DNA of 64,000 nt from Physcomitrium patens (Eukaryota; Streptophyta; Bryopsida; Funariales; Funariaceae). Below, piece after piece: positions 41,392 through 53,708 of this stretch. The notes below the pieces were generated by a model. That model searched no databases and was not told where the DNA came from. It worked only from the letters and a program-made list of their open reading frames with translations. The stretch spans positions 629,476 to 693,475 of the forward strand of contig NC_037254.1 in NCBI RefSeq assembly GCF_000002425.4. Reading direction: 5' to 3'. How positions within the stretch are numbered: position 1 is the first letter of the stretch; every line of letters begins with the position of its first letter. Both the position numbers and the translations under genes were made by a program.

Positions 41392-42290
41392 CCTCAAGTA
41401 TTGTATTTATTCAAAAATACCAAAAATCCATCCTTATATAGATACTTATACAATGTTCTTCACTTCAACTTATGAAATATTAAAATCAAGTTATTTTACA
41501 TGTACATGTGTCTTATCAACTAATTTTAGAATATTTATTGGATCTACAATAACATTATTAGATTTTATATTACAATATGCTAACTTCACATCATGCATGT
41601 AATATATTCTACTTGCAATTTGTGACATAATGTCAATTGCAATTTCTTTTAGAAGTCAACCTCTCTCTTTCAATACTATAGATAAGGTCATCTTTCCTTG
41701 TTCCATTACAAATTCAAATTATTTTCTTTAAAAAAAACCACAATAAAAAATCTTGATGATGTTTGAATGACATAATCCACCTAAAATTCTAGTTTCTTTC
41801 AAAAGAACTTTATTAAACTCCTCAAATAAATTAGAAGTAGAAATAACTTTTATTGCTTTCTCCAATTCTAATTATTTTATTAAATATACCACTACTTTTT
41901 TAATTTCTAGCCAATTGAATGGATGTTCTTCCATATTAAAGACAAGAATACTCATAAAAAAGTAAATAAATCTAGTCTACTTCCTTCAATCTTTTAAATA
42001 CCTCTTATCCATATTATAAGATAATAGAAAAGTTCAACATATGTACTTGTACATTGTCAATAATATAATACCATTAAGCTTATCATACAACAATAATAGG
42101 CCTTCATCAACTTTATTAATGGATGTTGGAAAAAATGTGGTACTTCTCTTGATCTCAATATGACACTGAGAGATGCCATAGATAGTGTTCAAAATAATTG
42201 TCCAAATCAAAAGTTTTCTTAAATTTCTTTTAATGTTGATTTGGGTCACTACAATTAAAGCCAATTTTCTTTGCAATATTCTTCAATCAA
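40905..42290 (-). pseudogene. Decayed protein kinase pseudogene
   Basis: A single minus-strand colinear match to a kinase domain without visible introns. From about 41835 down: FEEFNKVLLKETRILGGLCH then SNIIKIFYCGF (helix C to strand 4-5). Next come FVMEQGKMTLSIVLKERG and EIAIDIMSQIASRIYYMHDV. The catalytic loop is YCNIKSNN (41569-41577 encode YCN) where HRDLKxNN is expected. Then DFN replaces DFG (41479-41487). The C-lobe reads KRPNLSNVCS and FIDNCWSLDPL-RLKFL (about 41110-41213). Further upstream, 42034-42276 is an open N-terminal piece. Stops (for example TAG for Gln after DPL, TGA after KERG), a frameshift near 41715 and loss of the catalytic Asp and DFG Gly show it is dead. A (TA)n array sits inside it. 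The family looks like a plant MAP3K-like or receptor-like group; the exact parent is not recognised. Confidence 0.75.
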
Positions 42291-42941
42291 GGTTCATGCT
42301 TTACATAAAGAAAAAAATGTTGCTACAGTATTATAAAATATGTTTTTTACTTAATAACTACAAAAAATCTATTTTGTAATATTTTACTAATTTTTTTCTC
42401 CTGAAGTAAATATTGTATCAATATGAAGTTTGAAAATAGATAGAATTATATAATAATTCCTATAATATTTATAAAACATCTTTAAGCTACTTCCTAATTT
42501 TAAACTTATATTATATTAATAATTATATAAAATATAAGAAAAATCTATCAAATAATTATCTAAAATATTTCTTTATTATTACAAAAAAAATATATTTATT
42601 CCTAAAAACTTTACTTTATTTACTATGTATAAGTTATATAATTTTTAGAATAATTTAATATGATACATATTTCAAAAATTAATTATTTTTTTAATTCAAC
42701 TATAATAATATGCTTCAAAAAAAAAAATCATCCATAATAAGTAAGATATTTTCATACTACATACACTATAAATATTGGATTATAACAAAGTTCTATCTAG
42801 CCAATTCAAAAAAATAAAAATAAAATTGAATTACATAAAAATATAATCAAAAATATATTCCAAAGAAATATTAGTATATAACCAAGTTCAATACTTATTA
42901 TGGACATACAACTAAAAAAGGTTTGAAAAGATTCTAGGAAG

Positions 42942-43041
42942 TTCTAGAAGATTCTAGAAGGTTCTTGTAGATCCTAGAAGGTTCCAAAAAATTCCAATAG
43001 GTTCTAAGAAGGTTCTAATAGATTCTAAGAAAGTTCTAGAA
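42942..43041 (+). promoter_or_regulatory. Heat-shock element arrays in LTR1
   Basis: TTC at 42942, 42952 and 42962 alternate with GAA at 42947 and 42957, each separated by exactly two bases: five perfect contiguous nTTCn/nGAAn units. A further three-unit run has GAA 43029, TTC 43034, GAA 43039. Trimeric arrays of this spacing are the binding site of heat-shock factors. They lie about 130-230 bp upstream of the LTR TATA box. Confidence 0.75.
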
Positions 43042-43166
43042 GGTCATAGGAGATCTTGGAAGGTTCTAAGAGGCTTTAGATGATTTAGGAAGTTGCCAAA
43101 GAAGGATCTTAGGCTTGCTTTGTTTCCAAGCCTCATAGAAACTTCTCATGAAGCTTCATAGGACCT

Positions 43167-43176
43167 AATATATATA
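43167..43176 (+). promoter_or_regulatory. TATA box of LTR1
   Basis: TAATATATATAGG in LTR1, matched by CCTAATATATATAAGAG at 49021-49037 in LTR2. Position downstream of the HSE array fits a retrotransposon core promoter. Confidence 0.6.
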
Positions 43177-43569
43177 GGAGTCAAGGTTGAGAGGATTTTC
43201 AATTTTGACAATTTACTTCTTATGGTCTAGCTAGGATCTTCTTACCATGTATCTATTTATTTTTTTAATGTCAAATTAACTCTATTTCTTGATCTTGAAT
43301 CCTTGTCATGTATAAGGTCCCTTATAGTTTGTCGAGACTATCATAAAAAAATATTAAAAGCTTGGTCTTTTTTGACAGAGAGTGGATTACCTTTCTTCTT
43401 GAAAGTACTATAGCATTCTAGAGGTTGCAGATTATCCTCTCCTAAACTAATACTATTCTTTCTTAATATTCTTTTGGTTTTTTTTCTTCTTTATATCATA
43501 GATTAAGTTTTTTTTTCTTTGAATGCATGTATTTTTTTGATTTTTTATGGTAGAAGGTGAAAAAGTCAA

Positions 43570-46500
43570 TATGACAAACTCCAAAGAGATCAAATTTGAT
43601 TCTATTATTAATGCTCTTCAAGCATTGAGAATGAAGATAGAGACTTTGTCGAAGTAGAATGAAAAATTATATATGACCATATATAATAGTCAAGGAGCTG
43701 GAGTGCCTCAATTACCATATCAAATGAAAATAGAGGTTCCAAATTCTCAAATGAATATATTTGCTTCAATAAACATGGAAGGTGCATCCATTTAAGGCAA
43801 TGATCTCACAATAATAATAGCAAAAGAACCAAGGATCAACCTTTCAAAAAAATTCAATGGCACATGCTTAAAATTTCATAGCTTTGTAAATCAAGTATGA
43901 CTAATCACCTTACTTCAACTTCAATGATATTCCATTGAAGCATCTTGTATTGGTTTGATTGGAACCTTGTTCTCAGGTCAAGCTTTATCTTAATTCACTT
44001 CATTATTTAAAAAGAATTTTTCTATATTGTACAATTTTGAAGCATTTTTGGCAGCATTTGCAAAAGCATTTGGTGAACATGATAAGGTTTATTCTTCAAC
44101 AATTAAAATTCGAAGCCTTTGAAAATTATATAAAAATATATTTTGTATCAATATATACCTTAGATTTTTGACAATTAGCATATAATATAAATTGGAAAGA
44201 AGATGCGTTGATGAGCCAATTTCATTGAAAATTAAGAGACGATATCAAGGACTTATTGTTGTCTATTCCAGACCTTGAAACACTCAATGAAGCCATCAAT
44301 CAAGTTCTGAAGTATAATAACCATTTATTTGAATGACAACAAGATAAATATTCTTCAATTACCTCACATGTATACACCAATTATTTTGCAGCTTCTTCAC
44401 TATGCAATTTTAATGAGCATTTAGAAGCAAAAGATATGTAGATTGATGCAGTTTGCTTCAAACTTCTTTTTGCATAAGAAAAAAAAATGTTGAAGGGAAC
44501 TTAGCCTATGCTTATATTATAAAAAACTTGGTCATAAGATTCATAATTGTTTAGAGAAATGCCAACGTACATATCAAATGAAGAGTGCGGCCACATCATC
44601 AAAAGATTTACAAGAAAATGAGGGTGTCCGACTATAATAAAGACTATGCTGCTAGATTCTTTACTATTACAAATTAAAAAATTTCATAAACTTTGTGCCA
44701 GCCTTTTTTGTTGTTTTACTATACTTATATAGTTAAGAGTCACAAAACTAGAGTGTCATTTATTATTTGACTTGAGAGTCTCTGCATGTTTTATTGATGA
44801 AGAATTTTTTATATTACACAAAATCTGTATGGTCAAAAAATTCAAAGCCGTACATATAGAAGTAATAGATGGTCGACCTTTATCCTCTGGAGACATCATT
44901 GATGAGATGATTCCATTAGAAATAACCTTTGACAACCATAGTAGCCAAGTAGTATTCAACGTTATTAGATCACCATCAAGTCTAGTTATTTTAGGACTTT
45001 TACGGCTTAAAAAATATAATCTTTGGATAGATTGGATATTCCAAAAGTTAGAATTTCTTCTAATAGATTATAGAATCTTTAAATCTATAAAAAATCTTCT
45101 AACATATGACAAGCCAAAACTTAAACAATATTTATTTATTGGAGCTATAGTATTTGTAAGGGCGGTTAAACATGGCATTATATTTACTGTCTATACAAAT
45201 CTATGATCGAAACCTATGGTTGCTACAACAAAAATTTTAAAGGCATATAAGGATTTTATAAATGTATTTGAAAAAAAAGTACAAACATCTTGTTCAAGCA
45301 TTGCCATTAGGATTGTGCGATTGACCTTCAAGAATATGCTCAACCACCATTTCGATCTATCTATAATTTATTCCAAAATGAGCTTACGACTTTAAAGGAG
45401 TACATTGATGAAAATCTAGCTAAGAATTTTATTCAACATTCCAAGTTGCCAGTTTTTGCTTGGATATTATTTAAGAAGAAGCAAGATGAATCTTTATGGA
45501 TGTATATCGATTATTGTAGTCTTAATAAAATAATAGTAAAGAATCAATATCCATTGCTATTGATATCTGGACTTCTTAATCAACTTAGCCAAGCAAAGAT
45601 CTTTACAAAGATTAATCTATGAGGCATGTATAACTTGGTACGCATTGAAGAGGGAGATGAATGAAAGACAATATTTTGTACCAGGTGTGGACATTTTGAA
45701 TACAATTTCATGCCTTTTAGACTTATCAATACACCAATCATATTCTAATACTTAATAAATGATATATTTCATGAATATCTCAACAACTTTGTTGTGATCT
45801 ATTTGAATGATATTCTAATCTTTTCTAAGAATCCAAAAGACCACAAAAAATATGTTTGTCTTGTATTGGAAAAGCTATGAAGTGCTAGGCTATATGTAAA
45901 ACTAGAGTAGTATATATTTCATGCACTTTAAGTCAAATTTTTTGCATATATTATTTCCAACGAAGGCCTTTTTATGGATCCAAAGAAAGTAAAAGTAATC
46001 ATCGATTAGGCAAAGCCAAAAATTGTACGTGATATTTAATGCTTTTTTGAATTTGTAAAATTCTATAAGATTTTTGTTAGAAATTACTCCAAGATTGCTA
46101 TTCTACTTACGTGGTTGACATTCAAAGATAAACTAAACTAAGGCCCCAAAATACAGAAAGCTTTTCAAAGCTTAAAAGATGCTTTTATAACAACTCTAAT
46201 TTTGATACATCCAAATTTTAATAAGCCTTACTTTATAGAGACTGATGCTTCAGACTTTGCATTTGAAGTAGTCTTGTCATATTATAAAAAAGATGGAAAA
46301 CTATATCAAATTGTATTTTTTTTTTTAGAAAATTCTCAACAGTAGAAATCAACTATAAAATCTATGATAAAGTGTTACTTGTCATCATGGATTCTTTCTA
46401 AAAATGGTGCCATTTTCTTGAAGGGGTTCTCATTAGGTGACTATATATATAGATCACAAGAATCTTGAATACTTCATGTTAGCCTAGGTCTTGAACCATT

Positions 46501-48130
46501 GCCAAGCGCATTGGAGTATATCTTTATCACAATTTGACTTTTGCATCATGTATTGACAAAAATTAGTAATGGTTATGAAATGTATTATTAAGATGTTTCT
46601 ATCTTGAAAAAAATAAAATAAAAATAATGTAGCATATGATCAACAATGGACAATCTTGTTAAAGCTTGAGCAATTTCATCTTTGATCAATCAATGTATCA
46701 ATACTTGTGGATTTATCATTTTTTAATCAAGTTCGTAAAGTCTTAAATATGGACCCTCTTATTTTTTTAATACCAAGAGTCTTGCTAATAACCTTCTTGA
46801 AGAGTCTTCTAAATTCAAGATTGAAGACAACTTCTTGTTTTTTGAAGAACATTTGTTCATTCTTGATGAATCAACTTACATGTGCATTCTTCAAATATGC
46901 CATGACTTTCCTATAGCCAGACATTTTTGATTCAATAAGACTTTGGAACTTCTATCTAGAGACTTTTAGTGGCCTAAAATATAGAAGGATGTTAAGAAAT
47001 TCATACTATCATGAGACACTTATTTAAGATCAAAAAATCCTTGACATTGGATATATGGACTTTTTCAATCCCTTTCTATTCTAAGACAATCATTGTCATC
47101 CATCTCCATAGATTTTATTACAAAACTTCTACCATTAAGCTCATTTGATACTATCTTTGTAGTTGTTGATCGATTGATCAAGATGGTATATTTTATATTT
47201 TATTAGAAGTCAATTATTAATGAAGAGATGGCAAGTCTTGTTATTGAGAATGTCTATTGTTACCATGAGTTGTCAGATGATATTGTGTGAGATCGTCAGC
47301 CACAATTTGTATCAAGGTTTTTGAAGGCTTTCTTCAAGATTCTTAAGGTTGACATCAATCTTTCTTCAGCCTTCTATCCTCAAAGTCATGGCCAAATGGA
47401 GCGAGTCAATTAAATTCTTGAGCAATATTTGACATGTACTATTAACTATTAACAAGACAATTGGACTTTCTACTTGTCATTGGCAGAATTTACATATAAC
47501 AATATAATCCATGCATCTATGCAAAAAACATTATTTTAGTCTAATTGCAGTCATCATTCAAAATTGGATATGATAGAGTCTTCAAAATCGACAAATCTAA
47601 CAGCAAAAGAATTTGCTATGAAGATGGCCAAACTTCAAGCAACCATAAAGACTCACCTAAAAAAGGCTCAACAATGTTATAAGCTAGTAGTGGATGAATT
47701 GAGGAAGGAACATCTTCTATTCCAAGTTAGTTACAAAGTGTGGCTTCTTTGGCACAATATAAAAGCCAATAGGCCATGTGATAAGTTAAACTACCAAAGG
47801 TTGGGACCATTTGTGATTCAAAAATAAATCAATAATGTTACTTATTTCTTTGAATTACCTTCAACCATGAAGATTCATCCAATCTTTCATGTTTCACTTT
47901 TGAAAAGGTATAAAAAATCAAACATATTAGATCAAAGACAACCACCACCTCCTATGGTTGAAATCAATGATTATATTGAATTTGAGGGTGAAGAGGTATT
48001 AGATTTAAGGATAAGACATAGAAGGCTTGAACATCTAGTCCATTAGTATGGATATGATATCAACGATTGCATATGGAAACCAGCTGGCAACCTTGTAAAT
48101 ACACAAATGAAGGTTCAAAAATTCCATCAA
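43570..48130 (+). pseudogene. Family B gag-pol relic with chromodomain
   Basis: Gag starts near 43571 (MTNSKEIKFDSIINALQALR). A zinc-knuckle remnant CLYYKKLGHKIHNC lies near 44505-44550, with one Cys position now Tyr. Protease is 44772-45060 (ACFIDEEF, then FNVIRSPSSLVILGL). RT is about 45480-46060, with YCSLNKIIVKNQYPL and IYLNDILIFSK (YLDD changed to YLND). RNase H begins near 46238 (FIETDASDFAF). Integrase spans about 46830-47830. The chromodomain is near 47975-48110 (EGEEVLDLRIRHRRLEHLVH, then YGYDINDCIWKP). Stops replace Trp, Gln and Arg codons. The longest open pieces are 144 codons (44772-45206) and 87 codons (47564-47827). Confidence 0.85.
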
Positions 48131-48751
48131 CGACATTCATTCAAACCAAAAGCAGAAAAATGAAGAAGAGTAACCTAATAAGATGGCTTCACTATGAAGA
48201 ATTTTAGTTCTTGGCCTCATAAAGAAGGAAAGGAGGTAGTCTCTAAACAGATAATTTTTTCAAATGTTTAAAATAGTATAAGTTAGTAATTTGAATTTAC
48301 GACCATAGCCTATTTATATTCTTTTAGTCTTATTTATTTTATATGATATGAATAGTCAAGAGATAGACCTCGTGTCGATCATACCATTTCAATCAAATAG
48401 CTTGCAAAGATGATTCCAAGATGAAGAGTTGCTTGAATCACGAAGACATCAAAAGATACCCAGTAATAGATTACTGATAATTATGTTTGAGATAGAATAT
48501 GTCTATGAAGGATGCCTAGAAAGAGTATTTGTAAGATAATTCCACAATGAAGATATCAAAGTTCATGCTTAATCAAAAGTAAAAAACTTTGGACACTATC
48601 AATTGCTAGAAGGGCCTTTCAACCATTTACCTCATGAAAAATGATTGAAATATATAGCGGACAATATGCGACAAATCTTCAACTTCTTGTACATATACTG
48701 ACTTGTAACAACATTGCTTCTCAAAGACCTCAAAGTTAGAAGAAAAGGTGA

Positions 48752-49127
48752 TGTCATGGACATACAATTGAAGAAGGTTCGAGAAGATTCTAAGAAATTT
48801 TAGAAGATTTTAAGTAGGTTCTTGTAGATCCTAGAAGGTTTAACTAGGTTATAAGAAGGTTCTAGAAAGTTCCAATAGATTCTAAGAAAGTTCTAAAAGG
48901 TCTTAGGAGATCTTGGAAGGATCTAGGAGACTTTAGATGATTTATGAAGTTGTTGAAGAAGGATCTTATGCCTGCTTTGTTTCCAAGCCTCATAAAAACT
49001 TCTCAAGAAGCTTTATAGGACCTAATATATATAAGAGTCGAGGCTAAGGAGATCCTCAATCTCGACAATTCACTTCTTATGGTCTAGCGAGGACCTTCTT
49101 ACCTTGTATCGAGTTATTGTTTTAATA
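48752..49127 (+). repeat. Truncated 3' LTR of the family B chromovirus with HSE arrays
   Basis: Matches the first ~375 bp of LTR1. Four perfect HSE units run GAA 48773, TTC 48778, GAA 48783, TTC 48788. Another four run GAA 48855, TTC 48860, GAA 48865, TTC 48870. These differ in part from the units still intact in LTR1, so the parent LTR must have had a longer array. Alignment ends at about 49127, where copia sequence begins. Confidence 0.8.
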
Positions 49128-49134
49128 TAGAAAT

Positions 49135-50568
49135 ATGGGAAATGACTCAACTTCCACCAAATCAATCTTGAAATAGTTATAAGTATTTAGAATCAAGAAA
49201 GATATAATGAAAAATATTATGAAATATAAGGCTAGACTCATTGCCAAAGGCTACTCACAAGTTTTTGGTATTAATTTCAATGAGATATTTGCTCCCCTAG
49301 CCAAATTCAATGCAATTAGAATCATTGTGGCAATTGCAGTAGTAATAGATTTGAAGATGCATCAAATGGATGTGAAGATGGCTTTTTTAAATGGAAGATT
49401 AGAAGAGGATATCTATATGGATCAATCTCAAGGATTTTTTGAAGAAAGAAAACAATACCTTATTTATAAATTAAAAAAATCTTTATATGGACTTAAGCAA
49501 TCACCAAGGATCCAGTATCAATATATTGACACATTCTTCTTGAATGAAGGGTTTGAAAGAAGTTAAGTTGATTATTCCATATTTGTGATATAATCAAGTA
49601 AACTTATATTAATTATCATTATTTATGTTGATGATTTGGTCATCTTAACCAATATTTTGAAGATGTTTGATTGCTTGAAGGCAAAGTTAGAAAAGAAGTA
49701 TGAGATGAGCGATTTGAAAGAGCTTCTTTACTATTTAGGAATGGAGTTTATAAGAGATTGTCCTAAGAAGACTATTATAATAAACTAAATTAAGTATATT
49801 AAAGAGGTGTTAAAATGATTCAACATGGAGAAATGTAAGCCCATCGAAACACCTTTAAAAGTCAATTTGAAGTGGATGAAGCTCATAGATGAAGAATTTA
49901 TTGAAATTGAAGGTCAAATATAAGATAATCCATACATGGCAGGAGTGGATTTGCTTATGTATGCAATGGTTGGTACAAGGGTGAATCTTGCATATATGGT
50001 GAGTGTTGTGAACCAACATATGTCAAAGTCTCAACTAATCCATTGGGTAACCATCAAAAAAAAGTATGAGGTACTTAAAAGGCACTTTGCATTTCAAATT
50101 ATGTTTTAGAGGTGATAATATTACTTTGTATGGTTATTGTGATGCAAATTCGGCTAGACATGCAAATGATACAAGATCAACAATGGGATATTTTTTTTTT
50201 GTTGAAATAGGAATTATTTCATGGAATTGTAAGAGACAACCAATAATTACAAGATTAATAATAGAGGCAGAATATATGGCAACAAGTTATGGTGCAATAG
50301 AGGCAATATGGCTAAGACAACTTTTGGAGGACATAAGTATAGTACAAATGAAAACAACTTCAATGAAGTATGACAATCAAGGATGTCTTGCATTTTCAAA
50401 GAATCCAAAGCATCATTCAAAGACCAATTACATTGATAATCAACATCACTTCATAAAAAAGAAGATTCAAATAGAAGTGATTGATATGAAATACTATACA
50501 ATAGAAGACATGCTTGTTGATTTGTTGACAATGGCATTAGTAAAGAATAGACATCACATGCATTAGAT
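49135..50568 (+). pseudogene. 5'-truncated Ty1/copia pol: RT and RNase H
   Basis: Begins mid-pol with WEMTQLPP and continues through the open 49207-49566 piece: KYKARLIAKGYSQVFGINFN, QMDVKMAFLNGRLEEDIYM, KSLYGLKQSPR. The catalytic YVDD is intact at 49624-49635. RNase H is the open 50066-50566 piece: MRYLKGTLHF, YGYCDANSARHANDTRST, EAEYMATSYGAIEAIWLRQL. A frameshift at an A run near 50056-50063 separates the two, and a few stops precede it. Gag, integrase and LTRs are absent. Motifs are much better preserved than in the gypsy relics, so it is younger. It ends just before a (TA)n array. Confidence 0.85.
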
Positions 50569-50587
50569 TCAATTAAATAATAGGAAG

Positions 50588-50637
<50 letters not shown>

Positions 50638-50639
50638 AA

Positions 50640-53230
50640 AAAAATATTTTTAAATAAATCATAAATTCCAAAAAAAATATTTGATTTATTTTTATTTTTA
50701 AATAATCTATTAATAAGACCATGAAGTTTTAAATTTAAAATTTAAAAAGAAGTTTCAACATGTTTTGACATGAATTATTTAAATAGTTTTACAAGATTCT
50801 TATAAATTTTGTAAAAATGACAAGTATTTAAAAATTGTTATGCTATAGGAATTATTATATTTAATTAAGTACATGCATTCATATGTTAGAAAAATATAAG
50901 AAATTAATACCAAATTATCATTATGAAAGCTTTCATCAAATAATTATGAAAAGAATTAGATATTAGTATTAAATTTCTAAATAATAATATTTAATTTATA
51001 TGCTATTTTTTTTACAAATTATTCTTAAAATTACTTGATTATGCAACATGTTACAAGAAAACAATAGATAAGAAAATTAGCTATTTTATTGAAATATATA
51101 AGAGTAAAAAATAAGAATAAATCTATAAAGTTTGTATATTTAAGTGATTTAGAGTAAGTTCCATATTATATTGAAAAGCTCAAGTTTTAAAATGCATGTT
51201 TATTATGAATGGCAACATGTATAATATTTGAATGAGAATGCATATTAAATCTGAAGATCTTCAATAAAACTTAAAACAAATATTTTAAAAAATATTACTT
51301 TATAGAATACTATATTTGATTAATCACAAAATAAAAAATTAAAAAAATAAAAGTTGAGTGCTATTTAAATAGAATATATAGATTATTATATGTATTTAAA
51401 TTCACTCAAAAAAACTAATATGAGATTTTTATTTTTTATACATGCATTCAATGTGACATGCTATGGATAATGGAAATGGAAGGGGGAAGGGGATTGGAGA
51501 GAGTAGGCACGAGGTGGTAGAACAAGGAAGAAGAGTTGGGATTGAGGTGGCAGGTAGAAGTGGAAGGTTTGAGATAGGAGGTAGGGATAGCGTGGCAAGA
51601 ATAGAGAGGCATGGTCTAGAACCAAAATGGTAGAGACGAGATAGAAGAATCAAGAAAAAATTGAATCATGAGGTGAAAAGGGAGGTGTGGCTTTAACAAG
51701 TCTCTCTCTATCTATATATATATATATATATATATATTATTCTACATAGTTTAAAAAAGGATATTTAATTATAATTTAAAAAAAATTATAATTTCTAAAT
51801 TATACACTTGCTTAAGATTTCAAATGTACCATTAGGATTAAAAGTATAAAAAATAGAGATGTAGATCAACTCAAAATTTCAAAAAGACAAAAAAATAAAA
51901 AAAACAAAAATATCAAATTAGAGTTTTTTTTATATAAGAATTAAAAATACTACAGATCATTCTAAATGGACTTTTAAGTTTTCAGATCCCAGAAATGGGC
52001 AATTAGGTCAAATGCAAACTTACAAATGCAAACTGACAAAATTCTAATCATTTGCAAAATCAACTCAAAGACCAAAATAATGAAAACCATAATATTTATA
52101 AATCTATACACTTTTTGACTAAAATACATATTTGATCCAAGTCAAAGTTGTAATATCTTGCAAACTAAAAACTTGTAGAACAAGTTATTTATATAATTGG
52201 AAATATAGACACCACAATTGAAAAGAGATATCAAGTCAAAATCAAAATATAAGGAGGTCAAAAAATCAAAGACACCCATATAATTTTAATTTCTAAATTC
52301 TAAAACCTAAATCCTAACTCCAAATCTTTAGTCATAAATCCTAAACCTATGCTTCTATAAGTTATTTATTTCATTATCATAGTGTCAACAAGTTTTAATG
52401 CAATTTTGTTTGTTTGTTTGTTTTTGTTTTGTTTTGTTTTTTTTTTTCACATAGCATAAAAAAAGAGAATTTGCAATTTTGACAATCTTGTATCTCTTAA
52501 ACAATAGACTTGCTAAGATTTTGATTATACTAGAGGAATCAAAAACTTTGAAAATTGGGATAAAAATAAATTCAAAATTTTAAAAACAAAAAGATTAATG
52601 ATGAATTGTATTAGTCCTTTTAGATTTTACATGGTTATGGATATTGAACTTTGGAGCCTTGACTTGAGATTGTAGGTTTAACATTTCTATGAAAATGTTA
52701 TAGCCTCCTAGTAATTGAATCTACAACATATAGATGTATAAGAAAATTAGTTAGTTTAAACATCTTACATATATTAATTTTAAACACTTTTAGCACCACT
52801 TTTGAAATATATATCACTTTCTATATTAACTTTATTACTAATTAAAAAATTCTTTACATTTGGCTTAAAAGTGGCATTTACATATAAAAAAATAAACTAT
52901 AAATATAATATGAAGTAAATAGTTATTAGTAAAAGATACTAATAGAAAAATTGGAAGATAACAGTCCTAGCAACAAAATAAATTTTATTGTAATTAGTTG
53001 AAATCTCTACATCTATTGCAAATTTTCTTTAAACAATGACAATTTTTTTTTAAAATTATGTAAATTATCTTTTGTATTTGAATAAATTTGATAAATAAAT
53101 TAATTTAGTGATCATGGACATCCTGGTTGAGAAATGTAAAATGTCCTGATATGAAGATAAATAATTCATTCAACCGTTTTATCTTACACCAGCAAACGTA
53201 CACTAGACCCTAAACCCTGAACCTGCCGGT
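50640..53230. other. AT-rich intergenic DNA
   Basis: No gene recognised. It holds a purine-rich stretch with higher GC (51465-51660), whose 74-codon minus frame is low-complexity, (TA)n at 51714-51738 and a GTTT array (52407-52440). Confidence 0.55.
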
Positions 53231-53298
53231 AACTCTAAGCTTGACCTGGAAAGTGCGGCAGTACAGTATACCGTACCTTCCAGGTCAAGCCTAGAGTT
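53231..53298 (-). other. Long hairpin downstream of GSH1
   Basis: Arms 53231-53258 and 53271-53298 are inverted repeats of 28 bp with three mismatches around a 12-base loop. On minus two of the mismatches become G:U pairs, so the fold is tighter in a GSH1-sense transcript. It lies about 410-480 bp beyond the GSH1 stop, so may be in its 3' UTR or just after. Confidence 0.7.
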
Positions 53299-53708
53299 TC
53301 AAAGCGAAATTGTAGATCAGTATGCTCAGGAGAAAAATGAATGAAATAACTACTTGGGAAATCTTGTAACTAGACAAGTTCGAGAAGAGACAGTTCATTG
53401 AATCAGACACCAGCTTTCCACTCCTTTCATACATCTGGTTTACACACGGACCAAGCATGTCAACCATACACGATCTGTATAAGTTTTTCTAGAAGTTTAA
53501 AAACTCTTTTAACTTTCACTTTGTCTTTTCAGGTTGAAAGAAATAGTCCCCATTACATTGCCGAGAGTAATCAAGTGCCGAGCTCTACCAGGTTTCTTCT
53601 CCTTTTTGATAATTTAACCTTACTGTAACACTCTGAATACCGCATAAGTATTTCATAAATTCAATAATCTTGACCGATTCAGAAGCATACTCCAAGTAGA
53701 GGTTTCAA

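Larger units (their letters stand above)
42896..43377 (+). repeat. 5' LTR of the family B chromovirus
   Basis: Homologous to 48752-49127 over the first ~375 bp. It holds heat-shock elements in the putative U3, a TATA box at about 43167-43176 and TTTTTTGACA at its right end. The end was chosen from the TGACA inverted-repeat partner of the TGTCA start. Confidence 0.8.
42896..49127 (+). mobile_element. Ty3/gypsy chromovirus with two LTRs and HSE arrays (family B)
   Basis: LTR1 (42896-43377) and a truncated LTR2 (48752-49127) flank a gag-pol relic in the order gag, protease, RT, RNase H, integrase, chromodomain. A purine tract (AGAAGAAAAGG) directly precedes LTR2. LTR1 opens TATTATGGACA, LTR2 opens TGTCATGGACA; LTR1 ends TGACA. 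The 3' ~110 bp of LTR2 are missing and replaced by a copia fragment, so no target duplication can be tested (left flank ATACT). Reading frames are broken throughout. Confidence 0.85.

Noticed and set aside
48222-48236. Purine tract as an alternative start of LTR2
   Set aside because: LTR1 similarity starts only at 48752, where another purine tract precedes TGTCA, so the earlier tract is internal.
51429-51653. 74-codon minus frame rich in Leu, Pro and Ser
   Set aside because: Produced by a purine-rich plus strand; low complexity and without domain or neighbours that support a gene.
53211-53222. CCCTAAACCCTG resembling interstitial telomere repeats
   Set aside because: Less than two units; such telo-boxes are common in plant promoters and are not evidence of a telomere.
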